Part shown: positions 37,041 through 50,800 of the stretch, piece after piece
Numbering within the stretch: position 1 is the stretch's first letter
How the letters are laid out: each line of letters opens with the position of its first letter
Assembly (NCBI GenBank): GCA_033239525.1
Contig: BSYO01000004.1
Location: 22,482,037 to 22,546,036, forward strand
Source: Nepenthes gracilis
Taxonomy: Eukaryota; Streptophyta; Magnoliopsida; Caryophyllales; Nepenthaceae
Length of the DNA stretch: 64,000 nt
Direction of reading: 5' to 3'
Translations under genes and position numbers: made by a program
Notes under the pieces: model-generated
Told to the model about the DNA's origin: nothing
The model's input: the letters and a program-made list of their open reading frames with translations, nothing else
Databases searched by the model: none

Positions 37041-37073
<33 letters not shown>
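37038..37073. repeat. CT/GA microsatellite in FHA gene 5' leader
   Basis: A TC dinucleotide run on the plus strand reads as GA on the transcribed strand, just upstream of the start codon at 37024. Such runs are common in plant 5' leaders and core promoters. Confidence 0.85.
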
Positions 37074-37075
<2 letters not shown>

Positions 37076-37110
37076 CTGAAAGACGGTTCGGACTTCGGAG
37101 GAAACTTTTT

Positions 37111-37186
37111 AGCGCTTTATATCTCCTTTATTTCCTTCAACATATGAGAGCACTTCATATCTCCTTTATTTCCTTCAACGTATGAG
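37111..37186. repeat. Short tandem duplication upstream of FHA gene
   Basis: Two adjacent copies of about 37 bp share ATATCTCCTTTATTTCCTTC followed by AACNTATGAGA. They lie 90-160 bp upstream of the FHA start codon, probably in its promoter. Confidence 0.8.
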
Positions 37187-37599
37187 ATTTCTAGTTGAAC
37201 GGGTCAAGAACTGATCCAGTGTCGTCGTGCCTGTGATCCGACCCCAGATTGATATACGTGTTTGGCAGGAGAGGTTTTAATTTTTTTTAAACAAGTAAAC
37301 AACTTCCATCCATCAAGCCAGAGGATACAAAATTCTGCAATCAAAGGAACAAAAATAAGTCTCATACGTTATCTGGTACTTTAGATTTTACGGGTTTAAA
37401 AAGGTTTAAAAATATATACTTGATTTCTACGATAAAAGTTATTTTATAATTTGAATGAATCACTAAAAATAATAATTTAGACTTCAAGGGAAAAGCCAGA
37501 AACCGACAATATTCGATCTGGATAGCATCATTTTTTTGGTAATTCATAGCTACTGAGTAAACGGTTGAGATAACATCATCAATGGGGGCTGATCAACGA

Positions 37600-38340
37600 T
37601 GTCTAACCTGTAAAAGATAATCCAAGAAGTCGGGCGGCTAAAGACGCTTCCGGAACGAAGAACCAGTGAAAGGCAATCCATGCATTATATGAAATATTCG
37701 ATTGGATGATCTGTAATCTACTAGGCCGGGACAATACGCGAGCTTTAAATATTGTGAAAACTGAATTTGTGGCAGCAAGGGTTGCGATATAGCACCTGCT
37801 CAACGACTCCTAGCGCAGCAGCAGTGATGCACGGCGATCGTCGCGAGAGAATGCCAATGATGTAAACTGCGGCTAATACGGCGACAGAGTAGGCGCTGGC
37901 GGTGAACGCACCACTCTGGCTCGCTTGAGATCTCTCTCGCTTGTGTTTTGCTCAATCACCCCCGGATTGCTAGATTTGCTCTCAACTAGGCCTCAATCTC
38001 TTTCCTTTTCTCTAAAAGGTCAGGATTCTGTTCTTTTATGCTGTCGTCGGTTGTAGATTAGAGTTGCGACGGAATGAACATCCGCAATTGATGATTTCTG
38101 AGGAGAGCCGACACCGGTGTATAGATGTAGCGGGTATTGCTGACGATGAATGTAGCGTTTGGCCACGGCATTCCTTGCGCGCGTTGCAAAAGCAGCAAAT
38201 GTATGCGACAGGCAACATGAGCGTGTTGGTCAGAAGCAGGGCTCTAACGCCATTTGACGGGGAAGGCGAGGAAGAAGAGGAAGCGAAGAAGAGACGGGGT
38301 GAGGACAGGGGAAGAGATTGGCAAAACATTAAACTAGTAG
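37600..38340 (-). other. GC-richer block with coding-like but broken frames
   Basis: Minus-strand reading gives two coding-looking stretches. One, near 38250-38010, starts MALEPCF, has one stop, and runs on through CCLSHTFAAFATRARNAVAK. The other, near 37940-37780, includes SAYSVAVLAAVYIIGILSRR, a possible membrane helix. Neither has a clean start and stop together, and I recognise no family. It could be a broken gene, an exon pair I could not join, or mobile-element sequence. Confidence 0.3.
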
Positions 38341-38344
38341 TTGT

Positions 38345-39690
38345 CCATAGTTAGATAAAATTATTAGGAATATATATATTTTAGTTAATTTTATTTTCTC
38401 AAAATATTTATTTTTTATTTGATTATAAATTTTATAAGACAATTAAAGATATAACATTTATTTTAGATTATATATATAATTTATTTTATTTCAACAATAA
38501 AAAATAAAAATAATAAATCCGATAAATTTCAAAATGCACTTGCTCAAAGCATAAATCATCAGGTTCGGCCATAAGTTCAAACTCAATAGTAGTATTTGAT
38601 CTCAAAAAATATTATCTATGAACCATCTTTGTAAGAATTGTTTAAAAAAAAAAAAAAAAAGGCTATCAGACACACCAAGTAATATTAATTATATAAATTT
38701 ATTTTTATAATTTCATTCAATTTAATTCAATATGAGTTTAAATTATTTTAAATTTTTATTATTTAACTGTGTCATATAGTCCTACCCGTTGTTGATTGAA
38801 ATTTGCTTCATCATTGAAAAAAAAAAAAAAAAAACTCAGATAATCAGCTAAGACTTCTCAAATGACCGCTCAGTAATAAAGGAGGTAGAGGACAAAGACA
38901 GTCAGAAGGTTTGCCTAAAAACAACCACCCTTAAAAGAGTGTTCAATTGCTCATTGCTCGAGCACTCATGTGCTGAAGACGAACAAGGGTAAGCAATCTA
39001 TTGAAGCCATGGGATGTAAATTTATATTGGTAGGGGAGCATTCTACATTAGGAGGAAGTACGGATGTTAGCTGTGGTGTACGAAACAGAAGCGAGAGTGT
39101 CAACTTGAGTAACACAAATATTGATGAAAATCCAGTGCCCCAAAAATTTAAAGGTTCCTCCACAATGCTTATCCACCTTTCTAATTCTACCTCTCTAATT
39201 CTTTCTACTAACTATAGCTAATTCAAATTTTCTCGTATGTGTTATACCTGACCTAAGTTTTAAACATTCAAATCACGTTAGACATGTTATCATACTACCT
39301 CTTATAGATGAAACCTCTAAAAACTTAGAGACATTATAATTACTTATCTCTTACTGTGACTGCATTCATCCATCCCATATAACATTTGATCCTTAAATAA
39401 ATTTGAAAATCATCAAAGACACGAGGGGAAGTGCTTCAGTATTTCTTCAATGGGAAAAGGGAGCATTAAAAATTCAGCTGTTCAACATGACATGCCTGTT
39501 TTACACACCAGCTCAGTGTCGAAAGGTCTCCAGACAGCAAAAGAAAAAGGCCGTCTCAATAAGGAAACAGAACTTCTTTGTAATGTTCCACAAAATGTAG
39601 TTGGGATATTATTAGAAAAGCAAAAAGGCAAAATACAATGTTTACTCCCGCCATGCCCGACGGGTCGGAACTCAGAAGTAACCATATTAA
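38345..39690. other. Intergenic DNA with two poly(A) tracts
   Basis: Runs of about 18 A residues occur at about 38642-38660 and 38817-38834. They might be tails of retroposed fragments, but no flanking duplications were verified. The plus-strand frame 38970-39221 has no recognised domain. The 3' untranslated region of the ATP synthase gene should lie at the right end. Confidence 0.45.
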
Positions 39691-39694
39691 GCAA

Positions 39695-42600
39695 TTAGCC
39701 TTCCAGGGCGGATGCTCCGGAAATAATTTCGATGAGTTCGGTAGTGATGGATGCTTGGCGGGTTCTGCCAGAGAAAAATCATGAGCAAATGAAATCAATG
39801 AACGCCACCAAAGGGGATTAAGAGATGAAACCTGTTTCACAGATCTAAGCTTTGGGGGTGCATGACATTGATATTTTTTAATACTACGACATATTGGCAA
39901 ATATCGTTAGACATTTTCTCCCAAATTCATTTTGGGTTGGATATGATTAATATTGATACGTATACCCCAATATGGGCAATAACAATACAACCGTGATTAA
40001 TAACAATATTTTCATCTATTAACCTTTTATATAAAACCAGTAAAATCACGTGCAATGAAGTTTTCAAAACTTCACTACTCAATCCAGCGGAAATCATCTT
40101 CAACTATGGGTTTTGTTATGACCTTCTTAAACATTAGATTCTCTTATCTTCCAAGTGGTCAAAATCATATTAAAAACTATGGCGGGTAGAGATTGGGCCA
40201 ATACTTAAATATGACTTTTACTTTTAGCTTTTCATATTGTAAGGTTAGATCTCAAGCATTTGGAGAACAAAAGAGCCAAATATTCAGAAAAATGGTAACA
40301 AAACCCTCTGAATACATGTATGCAAGGGTGAACCATAAGACGTGCGGGTGAGTGAAGAGAATGCAGACGGGAGAACCTGTTATAAGTAAGTGTGAGACGA
40401 TCAAGCATCTCTCCAGCATTCCTGCTGGAGCTGTCCATGGCAGACATCCGAGCCCCTTGCTCACTGCAGGCATTTTCTAACACCGCATTAAACAAAACCT
40501 GAAAAATATTGATCAAATGGCTTTCAGCACCCGATTCAAACCAACACCAAACAGGAACCATGAAAAATCAAGCAGCTCGCTCACACTAGATAAGAAAACC
40601 ATAAGCGCAAGATGCCAATCACTGTCAATTGAGCAAAGAACTATAGGCGAGCATGACAGTAAACTATCAAATTATATAGAAAATCACTATGTGGTGAATT
40701 GTCTGGCTTCATTCATACACCAATGAGGGAACCCGATTTTACAAGATCAATTTTAATTAGAAAAATAAATAAATAAATCCATGTTGATCCTTTCACTGAT
40801 AATAATCTAGCCTACAACAGCAAGAACTCACACAAGAAAATTGGAACTCCGCCAGATTCTGAAGTATTTCTGACTTTGTCTCACCACCTTCAATTTCATA
40901 AGAGTCCAAAGCACCAAGCTTTCCACCAGCTTCAGCTTCTCTCTCTACAATCTATTTTGGGACAGCTCCACAAGAGGGAGAAATAACTGAGAATGTTTAT
41001 ATTGAATCAGTTGATGACAATGAAGCAAGATAGTACCTCGGGAGATAAAATGGTTGCCATTGTTGGCACAAATGACACAACTGAGTTGAACTTGTTGAAT
41101 ACAATTCTCAAAGCATCAAACTGTACGTTCTTCAATATGTCATCTGCAAGCACAGAAACCTGGGGGCAATGATAAAGAACATGTATCATTAAAGAGAAAT
41201 GTTCTGGGGAGACAACCAAATGACTTGGTGTCTTATTCATCACTTCATTAACTCTAGCAGGCTCACCAAAAAAATTGACAGACAGATAAAATGCCAAGTC
41301 AGAATAGAGTATGGTGGGTGTTTTAAGGTTGGCCCTATATCATTATGACTCATCGTTAAAAGGAAACAAAATGAAAGACAGACCTTGTTCTGCAGCACAA
41401 ACAAACCAACAATATTCAAATCATGAAATGCATAAGATTATGGTTTACGAGGTTTTACAGCAATGACATGTTACTATGCAGTATGTTGTCGTCATTCTTG
41501 CTATGTTGAGCCAAAAATACAGGGGAATAAGGAATGTACTGACAAATGCATACTTGGATATATGCCAATCGTGTGTCATGAGAAAGAGGGACATAGCGTT
41601 CAAAGAATGTGAAAACATTTGGGAAAATAGGGAAAAATAACTATAAAAATCCCCTGCTAATGACCTAAGTTCAAGTCCCATAAACTCCCTCTCATCTTTC
41701 CCAGGTCATTAGGAGAGAAAGATGGAAGAATGGAGGAAAAAATACAAAATTGACAGCAAATTTCATTCCAGAGAGTCCCGAACCGAGATATTATGCTCCA
41801 GAAGACCGTCTTCTAGGAACACACCAGATCCCAGTCAATCAGATAGGAGCTTCATGAAGTCCTTCAGAAGAAATGTATGTCCAAAATTTACAACCAAAGA
41901 AACTTACCGTCCACATAAAATGCATCCAATAACAGCAATTGAGCAACATGCAGCCAATCAGAATACGGAAGCCTATGATTTACACAATTTTAGAAAGCTA
42001 AGAGCGTGTCCATTTCCAGAAATACCTCACATAATGGGCCTGCCATCCTCTGTAAAAGCACACAGACAAAAAGGAGGAAAAGGAAGGAAGAGAAAGAGGA
42101 AGAGGTTGGCAATGGAGGTCTAAATGGTTATGCTTCAACTTTCCCATTAGCTGGTCACACTAATGGAGCCTAGACTAACCTGTGTGTAATTCAGAGGATT
42201 CTTCTGCAACTCAGTTATAGACAGCTCAATATGTTTCTTTGAGTCACGAACAAGCTGAACCTTAGCCTTCTCTCCCAAAATGACGTATTTTGCTTCTTTA
42301 TCAGGACCTGTTACAGAAAAGAGAGTAGAACCAAACTTTTTAAGCAACAAGAGATAACTTTTAGCAGACAGGGCCGTCACTACAACACTTATAGTTGTTA
42401 CAGGCTAAGGAGTTACCAGAATTCAACTTATGAATAGCTCTGCTTATCTTGACTGAGGTGGAATTAATTCCACCGCAGAGACCTTTGTCTGACGAAATAG
42501 TAACAAGAACTGTCTTCTTCACATCAACACCTAAAATTTTATTGAAGTGGGGCACAAACAAATACAACAGGTAACATTAAGTAGTTATACAAATTGAACA

Positions 42601-45600
42601 CCTTACATTGATCATAATGAAAAAATAATAAAAAATAATAATTATAAAGGACAAGCCAATTTGAAGTAATCTAGTACTTAGAGAGCTAGCACATGCCACA
42701 TAACATATAAAAATATGACAATTTTAAGTAATTTAGTACTTAGAGACTTTTTTCCTTTTTATGTTCATAATTGTGCTAGCCCAAGGAACCACCAATCCAC
42801 GAACAGGCAGAAATACATCTTCATTTAAGAAGTCCGATATTCCTAACAAGGAATAGAATAAAATAATATTTTAACTTTACAGAGCATCCAGCTCAATAAT
42901 ATCCCATCATGCCACAGAAAATAGATTAGCTCATACAGTAAATGATTACCATAGCATCCCTGTGCCATTATTCTGGTTAACAGGAATGGAGAACAAAGGA
43001 CAAGAATGCCATGTCTTAGCAACTATCAGAAACACAACAAACCAGAGAGTTTTGCACAAAAGGAAGAAAAGAATGTCAACTCATCTACACAGTCAAAAAC
43101 CAAATAAGTAATCGCAGTCCATTAGAAGAATTTTTCGTCACCACAGATAATTAACAAGAACTCCAAAATACATAACTTCCTCAAAACTTGTGAAACCTGT
43201 GCATTTCTCTATCCAAACTCAAACAATAGAATCAACATTTAACATAAGACTCATTGAGTTGCACTGCAGCATTTAACATGGGATTCCTTGATTCCAGTAA
43301 AACAACTCAATTCATTTCCCCGAGCAAATACCTTTAATCGTTGGTTAAATGGACAAAAATTGTGCAGTCATTGGAGGATCATAATTAAAAAAACATACAA
43401 TATTAAAGAACTACTACAGCAAACATGGTCTCCACTTATCAACAATCAGATTTTTGTTAAACCCAATTTTGCTGTTACGATTGCCCATTGAGCTAATAAA
43501 TTCAACAAGTCGCTAATGCACTCCAATAAGTAAAGAAATAAAGTAAAACTCATGATAAAATTGGCTGTCAGATAAGATAAGGACATAAACGTAAACATAT
43601 ATTTGCATACTAGGAATATCCCCAAGAAGTGCAGTGAAAGGCTGCCATATGCCACGGGAATTTTCAGCTTTTGATTGAACCTGTCGTAGCTTTGAGGCTG
43701 CAACCATCTTCATAGCCTTTGTAATTTTCTGAATGCTTTTTACACTTTTCATCCGATTCCTAACTGCGTTTAGTATACGACAAACCAACAAATTACACAA
43801 TCAAGAATAAAAACTATCTCCATAAAGGTGGAAAACAATGCAATTCTCAAACCACACAAAGACTTGGTGGTGAAATTGATGAAATTCTCAAAGGAGGTTT
43901 GGCTAAAAAAAACAGAGCAGTTCTCACCAGCTTGAGTTGAAATATATCGAAGACCATGAGCTTCCTCCCTGCTGCACAAATTTTGAGAATTAAAACACAC
44001 GAAGCAGACATGAATTAAAAATGTCCTTGTTAAAGAATTAATTTCCAAGTTTGGGAGTCCAACTCTCAAGACCAAAAGCTAAATAGGCAGAAACACTATA
44101 TCAGTTAGAGACACCCTAAACACTGCAAGGAAAAAGATAATTCAAAATACAATGTATAAGGTATTCGTTTGAACCTACACACAGTTGGAGGAATGGAATT
44201 AACCTCAATGTGACTATTCACAACAAACCACAAAAAGATAGTCAATATCAAAGATCGGTGATTGAAGGAATTCCTCTGGGAGGAGATTGATATAATAATC
44301 CACTTTATTTTGAGCAAAGGCAGCATTTAGAGCACCTTTGTCAACTGAGACAAAAAAGAGCATCCACATCTGACACAGTCACAAATCAAAAGAGGTGAAT
44401 GTGCTCAAATGACATTAAAGAGTTATGTTAGCATTTTATCAATCTCATGGTAGAAATTTTTGAACCAAGCCCACACCATGAATTATCAAAGCATAAAAAT
44501 ATCCCGACTTCAATCACAAATCCACATGCCAATAAAAAAACCTCTTTTTCAATAATTACGTACTAAAATTCTCGGTTCAATAAGAAAATATGTCGATTCG
44601 GAACCTAACTCCAGTAACATCAGTGTTCTACAAAACCAACATTTCTACACATACTATCATTTAGGGTGCTATGTAATATCTTTGGTATACTTTCCACTAT
44701 TTGATAGCTACTTCAATAGAATTATTGAATATTATGAAAGGTTTAAATGCTACAACAGAGAGAGAAAACTAGAGAGGAAATGGGAACAGATAATATTGGA
44801 ATGAGACTTGAAAGGAGGAAGGGCATTGATCAAACCAGGAGAAATCAGAAGGCTTTTCATCACACCTCAAAGCTGCCATTGCCAATGATTGGGTTGAACA
44901 GTCAGTGTTCTGGTGTTTGTGTTTCCACCCACTCTCTAGCTTAGGTTAGTGATTGCTTCCAAAATAGAGAAAAGGTCATGTATTAAACTAATTTGATGAT
45001 GACAATATATAGGCAACTCTTGCTTCCATAGCTAAATTTGTTGATGTCAGGCCGTAATAGAGCAACGAAAGATGTGCATAGAAATAGATTTCTCAACTCT
45101 AAAAATCACAATGCCCCAAAATATAAATAGAGTAGTGGCGACAGTAAATAATTGGTATTTCAAAAATTTGACAGAATGTTTGGATTAGAGCAAAATTTAA
45201 AAATTACACTGGCAAAAAGGAAATCATTATGTGGTGATAACAAATGAGGTTCAAAGTATGGATAATGGTTAAGCAATGTTATTTTAATTAGGATAGGAAG
45301 AAATAGGTGAAGGTCTGAATAAGACAAACAAAGCTAAACCATAAAAAGGATTACATATTGCCGTGTTGGGCTGTGCTGAATGAGTGGGTTGACAGTTGCA
45401 AGATGTATAGACATTGGAAGGTGGCTGGGCAGAGTGAGGAAGAAATGGTTGATGTTCCAGGTTTTTCATTGATAAGTTTTTTTCATTTTTTACAAATCTT
45501 TCACTTTCAGATTGTTTTTGACATAAATTTCCACATAAATTCAATTTTACTAGAACATTTTGGTGTGTAGTCACATGACAGTCAGACACACTTGACATGA

Positions 45601-46754
45601 ACAAAAATTGAGATATTGTATAAGATGAAAATTTCACAAAGCATAGTGTGTCATCAAGTGAATAGATTTCTCGTGTTGTAGGCTCTAAAGAATGCCACAT
45701 TTATGTATCCTTACTTTACATCACATTGAGGCAATTCAAAGTATATGATAAAATGGTTGCAAAAATATGCAAATATTTTGCTAATTTTTAGATAAGATAT
45801 GTGGAACAATATTACAACCACATTAATGTATATGTCTCCACATAGAAGTATTGTAGTAGAAAATCAATTGCATAAAGAAAGTACTAAAGTACAACAAAAC
45901 CAAGAAAACACAATTCAAAATACCATGTTTGGTGTTTTGGTTTGAAACTGTAAATAGTCGGTGCGATTGAATTAACCTCAATGTGAATCCATTCAAAATA
46001 AACCAATAAAAGACAATGAAGGAATTCTTTTGGCAGGTGATTGGAAACTTAAATCGCTTCAATTTGTGCACACTTAAGTCAATTTCTGCCTCAGACAAGA
46101 CAACAGATCCAAAGTGAACCAACAATATCTGACAATGTAGGCAATCTACGGAAGCCAGATGTCTCAAAAATGAAACTACAACATTATTAACATTTTATCA
46201 ATGTTCGGGTACACACTAAGAACAAAACCCACATCATGAAAGCATAAAAATGTCCTGATTTCAACTGCAATCCCCACACACCAAAAAAATCTGCGTTCAC
46301 TACCGGAAACCAAACTCATTTCTTCCTGAAAGGATATTTTCTATTTCAATTGAGATGGGACAATATAAAAAAGCTTCTCAGTTGGACAAAATAAGTCTTG
46401 ATTTTGGAAAATACCTCCAGTAACATTAACATTTTTACAAAACCAACATTTCAACACATAACCATGCATATAAAGAATCCTACAATCTTCCAGGCATTTC
46501 CACTATCTAGTTGCTACTCCAATAGCATAATCGAAGCTCTAATCAACCGATATCAAATCCCTATTCAATTAACATCAGCTACCATGACGGCAACCTTTAT
46601 TGGAATGATAAATTTAATTATATATCAGAGCGAGATGAAGAGGGATCAGATCGTACTGGTAAGGGACGAGAGCGGATCGGAGGGCTTCGATCGGACGCGG
46701 AGAAATCAGAGGGCTTAAGCGCTTCCCCTCGCGCCTCAACGTGGCCATGGCCAT
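39695..46754 (-). CDS. ATPC: Mitochondrial ATP synthase gamma subunit
   Basis: Coding exons in transcript order: 46754-46657, 43968-43928, 43763-43611, 42530-42417, 42307-42180, 41159-41037, 40951-40832, 40498-40377, 39764-39695. All joins keep phase and give 322 aa, close to the 325 aa I recall for Arabidopsis. This is the rotor stalk of F1-ATPase, turning inside the alpha3beta3 ring in the mitochondrial matrix. Landmarks are an Arg-rich presequence [14 protein letters not shown], the N-terminal helix [50 protein letters not shown], and the C-terminal helix [15 protein letters not shown] running to [18 protein letters not shown]. Two ATGs lie close together (46754 and 46748) in the same frame; the outer is chosen by family fit. 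Intron 1 (2.7 kb) holds a decayed duplicate of exon 1 and its flank. Confidence 0.96.
44137..44912 (-). pseudogene. Decayed duplicate of ATP synthase gamma promoter and exon 1
   Basis: This block in intron 1 aligns in order with 45910-46778. Shared landmarks are AATTAACCTCAATGTGA, a GAAGGAATTC word, TTAGCATTTTATCAAT-like sequence, CTCCAGTAACAT, ACAAAACCAACATTT and GAAATCAGA(A/G)GGCTT, ending in TTGAACAGTCA against TTGAGCAGTCA. Read on the minus strand, the copy still begins ATGGCA and keeps TTGAGGTG near the start. A deletion and substitutions then shift the frame out of the presequence. The copy is therefore a tandem segmental duplication of the gene's 5' end, now intronic. Confidence 0.75.
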
Positions 46755-46778
46755 CGATCTGATTGAGCAGTCACTACC
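45910..46778 (-). repeat. Second copy of the 5'-end duplication (contains live exon 1)
   Basis: This copy includes the functional exon 1 (46657-46754) and about 750 bp of intron 1 downstream of it. Together with the block at 44137-44912 it forms a direct duplication with a period of roughly 1.8 kb. Confidence 0.75.
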
Positions 46779-46784
46779 ACTCTG

Positions 46785-46791
46785 AACCCTA
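46785..46791 (+). promoter_or_regulatory. Telo-box-like word near ATP synthase gamma start
   Basis: AACCCTA lies about 30 bp upstream of the gamma-subunit ATG (on the strand opposite to the gene). Telo-box words are frequent in promoters and leaders of plant housekeeping genes. A single short match is weak evidence. Confidence 0.3.
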
Positions 46792-46799
46792 GCAGAAGT

Positions 46800-47860
46800 A
46801 ATCAGAGTTTAAGATTTTCGCAGGTTGGATGGCACAATTGTTTGATCGGGTATGAAAATGGCATTGGGGAGCTCCTGGAGATTTAATTAATTATTTTAAA
46901 AAATTAAAAAATAGGTTAAATTAATCCTTTTAAAATAATTAAATTATAATTATTTATTAAAAATAAATTAATAATATTAAAAAATAATTTTTTTAAAAGA
47001 AAAAACCTCCTCAATTTATAAAAGCATAATTTTGAAACTAATTTTTCCTCTATTTTTTTTTGTTACCATTTTTTCATTGAAATAATTTTATAATTGCAGG
47101 AAAATAACCCTAATTGTTTATGAATTTTATTATTAATTTCTTATTTTTTATTCTAGTTGCGCACTCCTGAAAAATTTTTAAATCATGCTCATATTTTACA
47201 AAATTAAATTATAATGAACTCGATTAAAAAAAGATAAATTTTTTATTAAATTTATTATATCTCAATTTTTGATAAACTTTTTTATGGTATCGATTTTATG
47301 ACACATGTAAATTATTATATGACTTTTAAATGTGATTAATTTATCATAAATTTTTATTTTAAAATAAATAAATATTACTATAGAATTTAAGATTTGAAAA
47401 AAAAATAACAATAATTTTTAATATATATATATATATATATATATCTACTGTCTTTTTAATATTTATCCATTGTAAAAAAATCCAATAAAAACATATAATA
47501 CCCAAATAATAAGAAATAATACCAATAAAAATACATCAAATCTTCTATTTCTATGCATTCTCATTTATTTATTATATTACTAATTTGAACATCGAAAGAT
47601 ATTCTATAGAGATATATCAATCCAAGTCTTTTTATTGGTATTTTTAGTGTGTAGAATTTATAATTCTTTGGTCCAGAATTTGCTTGGTAGCTTCCCAAAT
47701 TGAATAAGTTTTCCAAGTACACATTAGATTGCACAAAGAAATTCCATATGCTTCAACAACGATATTTCAATGCTTCAACTTCTAACTTGGCCGAATATGA
47801 ACCGAAGCTAAAACAACTTGGCAACAAAACTTCATCGAAAGGGAAAAAAAAAATTGACTG
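46800..47860. other. AT-rich spacer between ATP synthase gamma and the next gene
   Basis: The spacer includes an AT run near 47420-47444. It should hold the ATP synthase promoter at its left side and the 3' region of the downstream minus-strand gene at its right. No further gene was recognised. Confidence 0.5.
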
Positions 47861-47862
47861 AT

Positions 47863-50800
47863 TCACGAGAGCTCGATGATCTTCGATGGCTTTTTCTTTT
47901 GATGGCTTCTCAATAGTGCACTTAGAAAATCATCTTGTTGAAGCTCAGAGTCTTTATGTCTAACATGGGAGCCAGACTGTCTAGTGTCATCATCCTCTCC
48001 ACCGTCGTCTTCCTCCTCATCTTCTTCTTCTTCACTGCTACCTTCGAATTCTAATGAACTACTGGTAGAATTTCTGTTAATAACTGACTGACAACCGGCA
48101 ATTGCTGCCTCAGCAGCAGCCAAAGACTCTGGAGTGTGAAGATCAGCAATGCCCAGCATCAAATCCTGAAAATCAAAAGCAACAGACATTGATTCTGATA
48201 CTCATTGATTCTTCTTATAAATCTATAGGAAAAGATGAGATAGTTATGGCGGGATGAAACAAAAAGCTATGAAAATTTAGAGTGAGTTAATAAAAAAAAT
48301 ATTTAAAGTTTTTCTACCCTAAAAAAGTTATTGTACTAAATCGAATGGAATGATGAATTAAATTGATTCTTCTGGTGTGGGAAGGGCGGAAGTGGGAAAA
48401 ATTCAATCACCATTTTGATGTATTCTGATTCGTTCCCTGTGAGAACCTCAATGTCATATTCCTCAGGTTTGTCCTGCATTTCAATGAATGTGTACATGCT
48501 TGACATCGATCAAGGAATGAAGAGAAGAACAAAGTTGAAGTTCTTTTGACAGAATCTTCAAATCAATACCTTTGCATAAAGCCGAAGATTTCTGTTTGCT
48601 TCTGATATTACTCCTATGAAATCTTTCACTTTGCCCAGCACTGCCAAGGAGGCCAAGGTACCAATCACAATCATAACATGTGAAAAATAAGCAAAATTAT
48701 ATTCACTTTTAAAATCAAAGGCACAAAAAATTTTAATCTGGACAGTTAGAATTATAACAACATACTAAAATTTGTTAGAATCATCTTATAATCTTAACCG
48801 TCTACTTTACCAAAATGCATATATGTAGAGACATTGAAATGGGGTTATTACTAGTTCGACAGACAGCTTTAACTTGTGGGATTCACAGTAAACTGCAGTT
48901 AAAATTCAGAACCATGGCTAGATCATTCTGTAGACGGATCTGACGGGAAGAAGTGGCATTTAAAAGTGCCTCAAAAAGCTAGGGAACTCAATGAAGCACC
49001 TGACATCCTGTATAACCAAACCTTGCTCGAGCTCATTGATTAAAGTTACAGGACTAAATGATCCCTTCTGCCTACAAGCCAGCACCGCCGGCTGCCCAAA
49101 ATAAAAGGCACAGATGGATCTCTTTAGCTGAGATTGCATTCATTTATTCAACTTGACGCATGGGAAGGGCTTACTCTCTTAGTAGCAAGGCTTGGTCTTG
49201 CTCCCCGCACTGTTCTTCTACAATTCACAGCAGATTGCAGCTTAAATATTGAATCACCGTATCATGGTGCTTATAAACCTTATGAAGATTTTGTACAAAA
49301 AACTTTGGCGCAGAACTATTTATTTTTATACTTGTCTTGAATTACAGGCACTTTAGCCATGATATGGTTCTCGGAAAATATGAGGGGGAAAATTCTCATC
49401 ACTGGTGTGTTCAGAAAACCAACTTTTTCTTGGACAAAAAATTCTCAAATTTTCAATTTTCTGAAATCCAAGTTTAGTGCTAGAGACGTAGAGAGATTCA
49501 TTACTCAAGAAATGATAAAGAAATTGAGGAATAATTTCCATGCATAATTGAAATAACGGGCTAATATTTCATCAGTCAATGTAACAACCTTCTCCCATCT
49601 CTAACGGCTAGTTTGGTATGCAGAAATGCAATAAATAAACGAGAGAAGTACCAAATAAGCAGAGCTGAGTCTGAACATGGTCAGGCTTGGTTAGCACTTT
49701 CTACATTGGAAGTGATATTGATCTGAGTCTTATTTACTTAGCTCAGGCTCACCTTTGGAAAAAGTTGGCTGGCTTGAGCTTGGTTTGCGCTCTGGTTTCT
49801 ATATATGTAAATGAGCTGCGCTCAAACTAAGCTTGTTTGTCGAACCAAATTCATAAGCAAGCCAAACTCAAGCACCTAATCGAGTCTAACAACAAGCCTG
49901 TGAATGAGACCATAAATGATCCATAAAGAAATCTTTTATTAGCTCTTAAACTAGTCTATTTACAAGCCCATAGATGAGGCTATTCAGAGGCTTAATCCAT
50001 TACTTACGAGTCTAAATGAACTTAGCCAGTCTTAGGCTTGGCTCATTTGTAAGACTAGTTTCAAAATTACGCTAGGTGTCTTTTCCTATCTTTTATATTT
50101 TCAATAAATACAAAGCATATTGAATAAGGATACAGACCTATACAAGTTTCATACAAATTCCTGAAAGATTCCAACAAATCTGATTATAGAGATATTCTTA
50201 GTAAAAATTGGGGTTCTTGATAAATACTCCTTTTTTATTAAACAAGCAACCTTAAGCTCAGACAAACATTTGCATAGAATCAAGCATTCGAACTGTACAC
50301 AAACTTGGAATTGTTGCATCTCAACTTGATGAAATATGGAATCAGAGCTCAATGGTAGAGATTACAGTACTCAATGGTGAAATATGGAATCAGAGATCCC
50401 CTATCCTCCCATGTTTAAATCCACTGAGTTGGTGGGCATTAAAATTAAGGATTAACACAGTGAAAGATTGGAATCCGATTATTTTTTATGCTACAAAACC
50501 TCTTAACGAAACAACTCAATATGCCATTACTCCGAAATTGTTGCACAAGAATTAGAGACTTAATAATTTCATAACTATTTCAATGGTTCAGATATTTTAT
50601 CAAAAAATAAAGTCCAACAAAAATAGTCACATTTGTTAGTTCCAATTTTAGATTTCATTTCGATTTGTATTTCACTAACTAATTTTACTACACAACAGTT
50701 GTGAATTCACCTGATGGTAGCCGGATACTAAAAACAGATTCAAAAAATCCAACTTGATGCTGAGATGCGTACAATACAAACAGAAAACAAAAGGGCATGT

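Noticed and set aside
38642..38834. Two poly(A) tracts as SINE or retrogene tails
   Set aside because: No promoter boxes, no gene-like body and no target duplication could be identified next to them.
41722..42123. 133-codon plus-strand frame
   Set aside because: It lies antisense in intron 5 of the ATP synthase gamma gene, is basic and low in complexity, and has no recognised domain.
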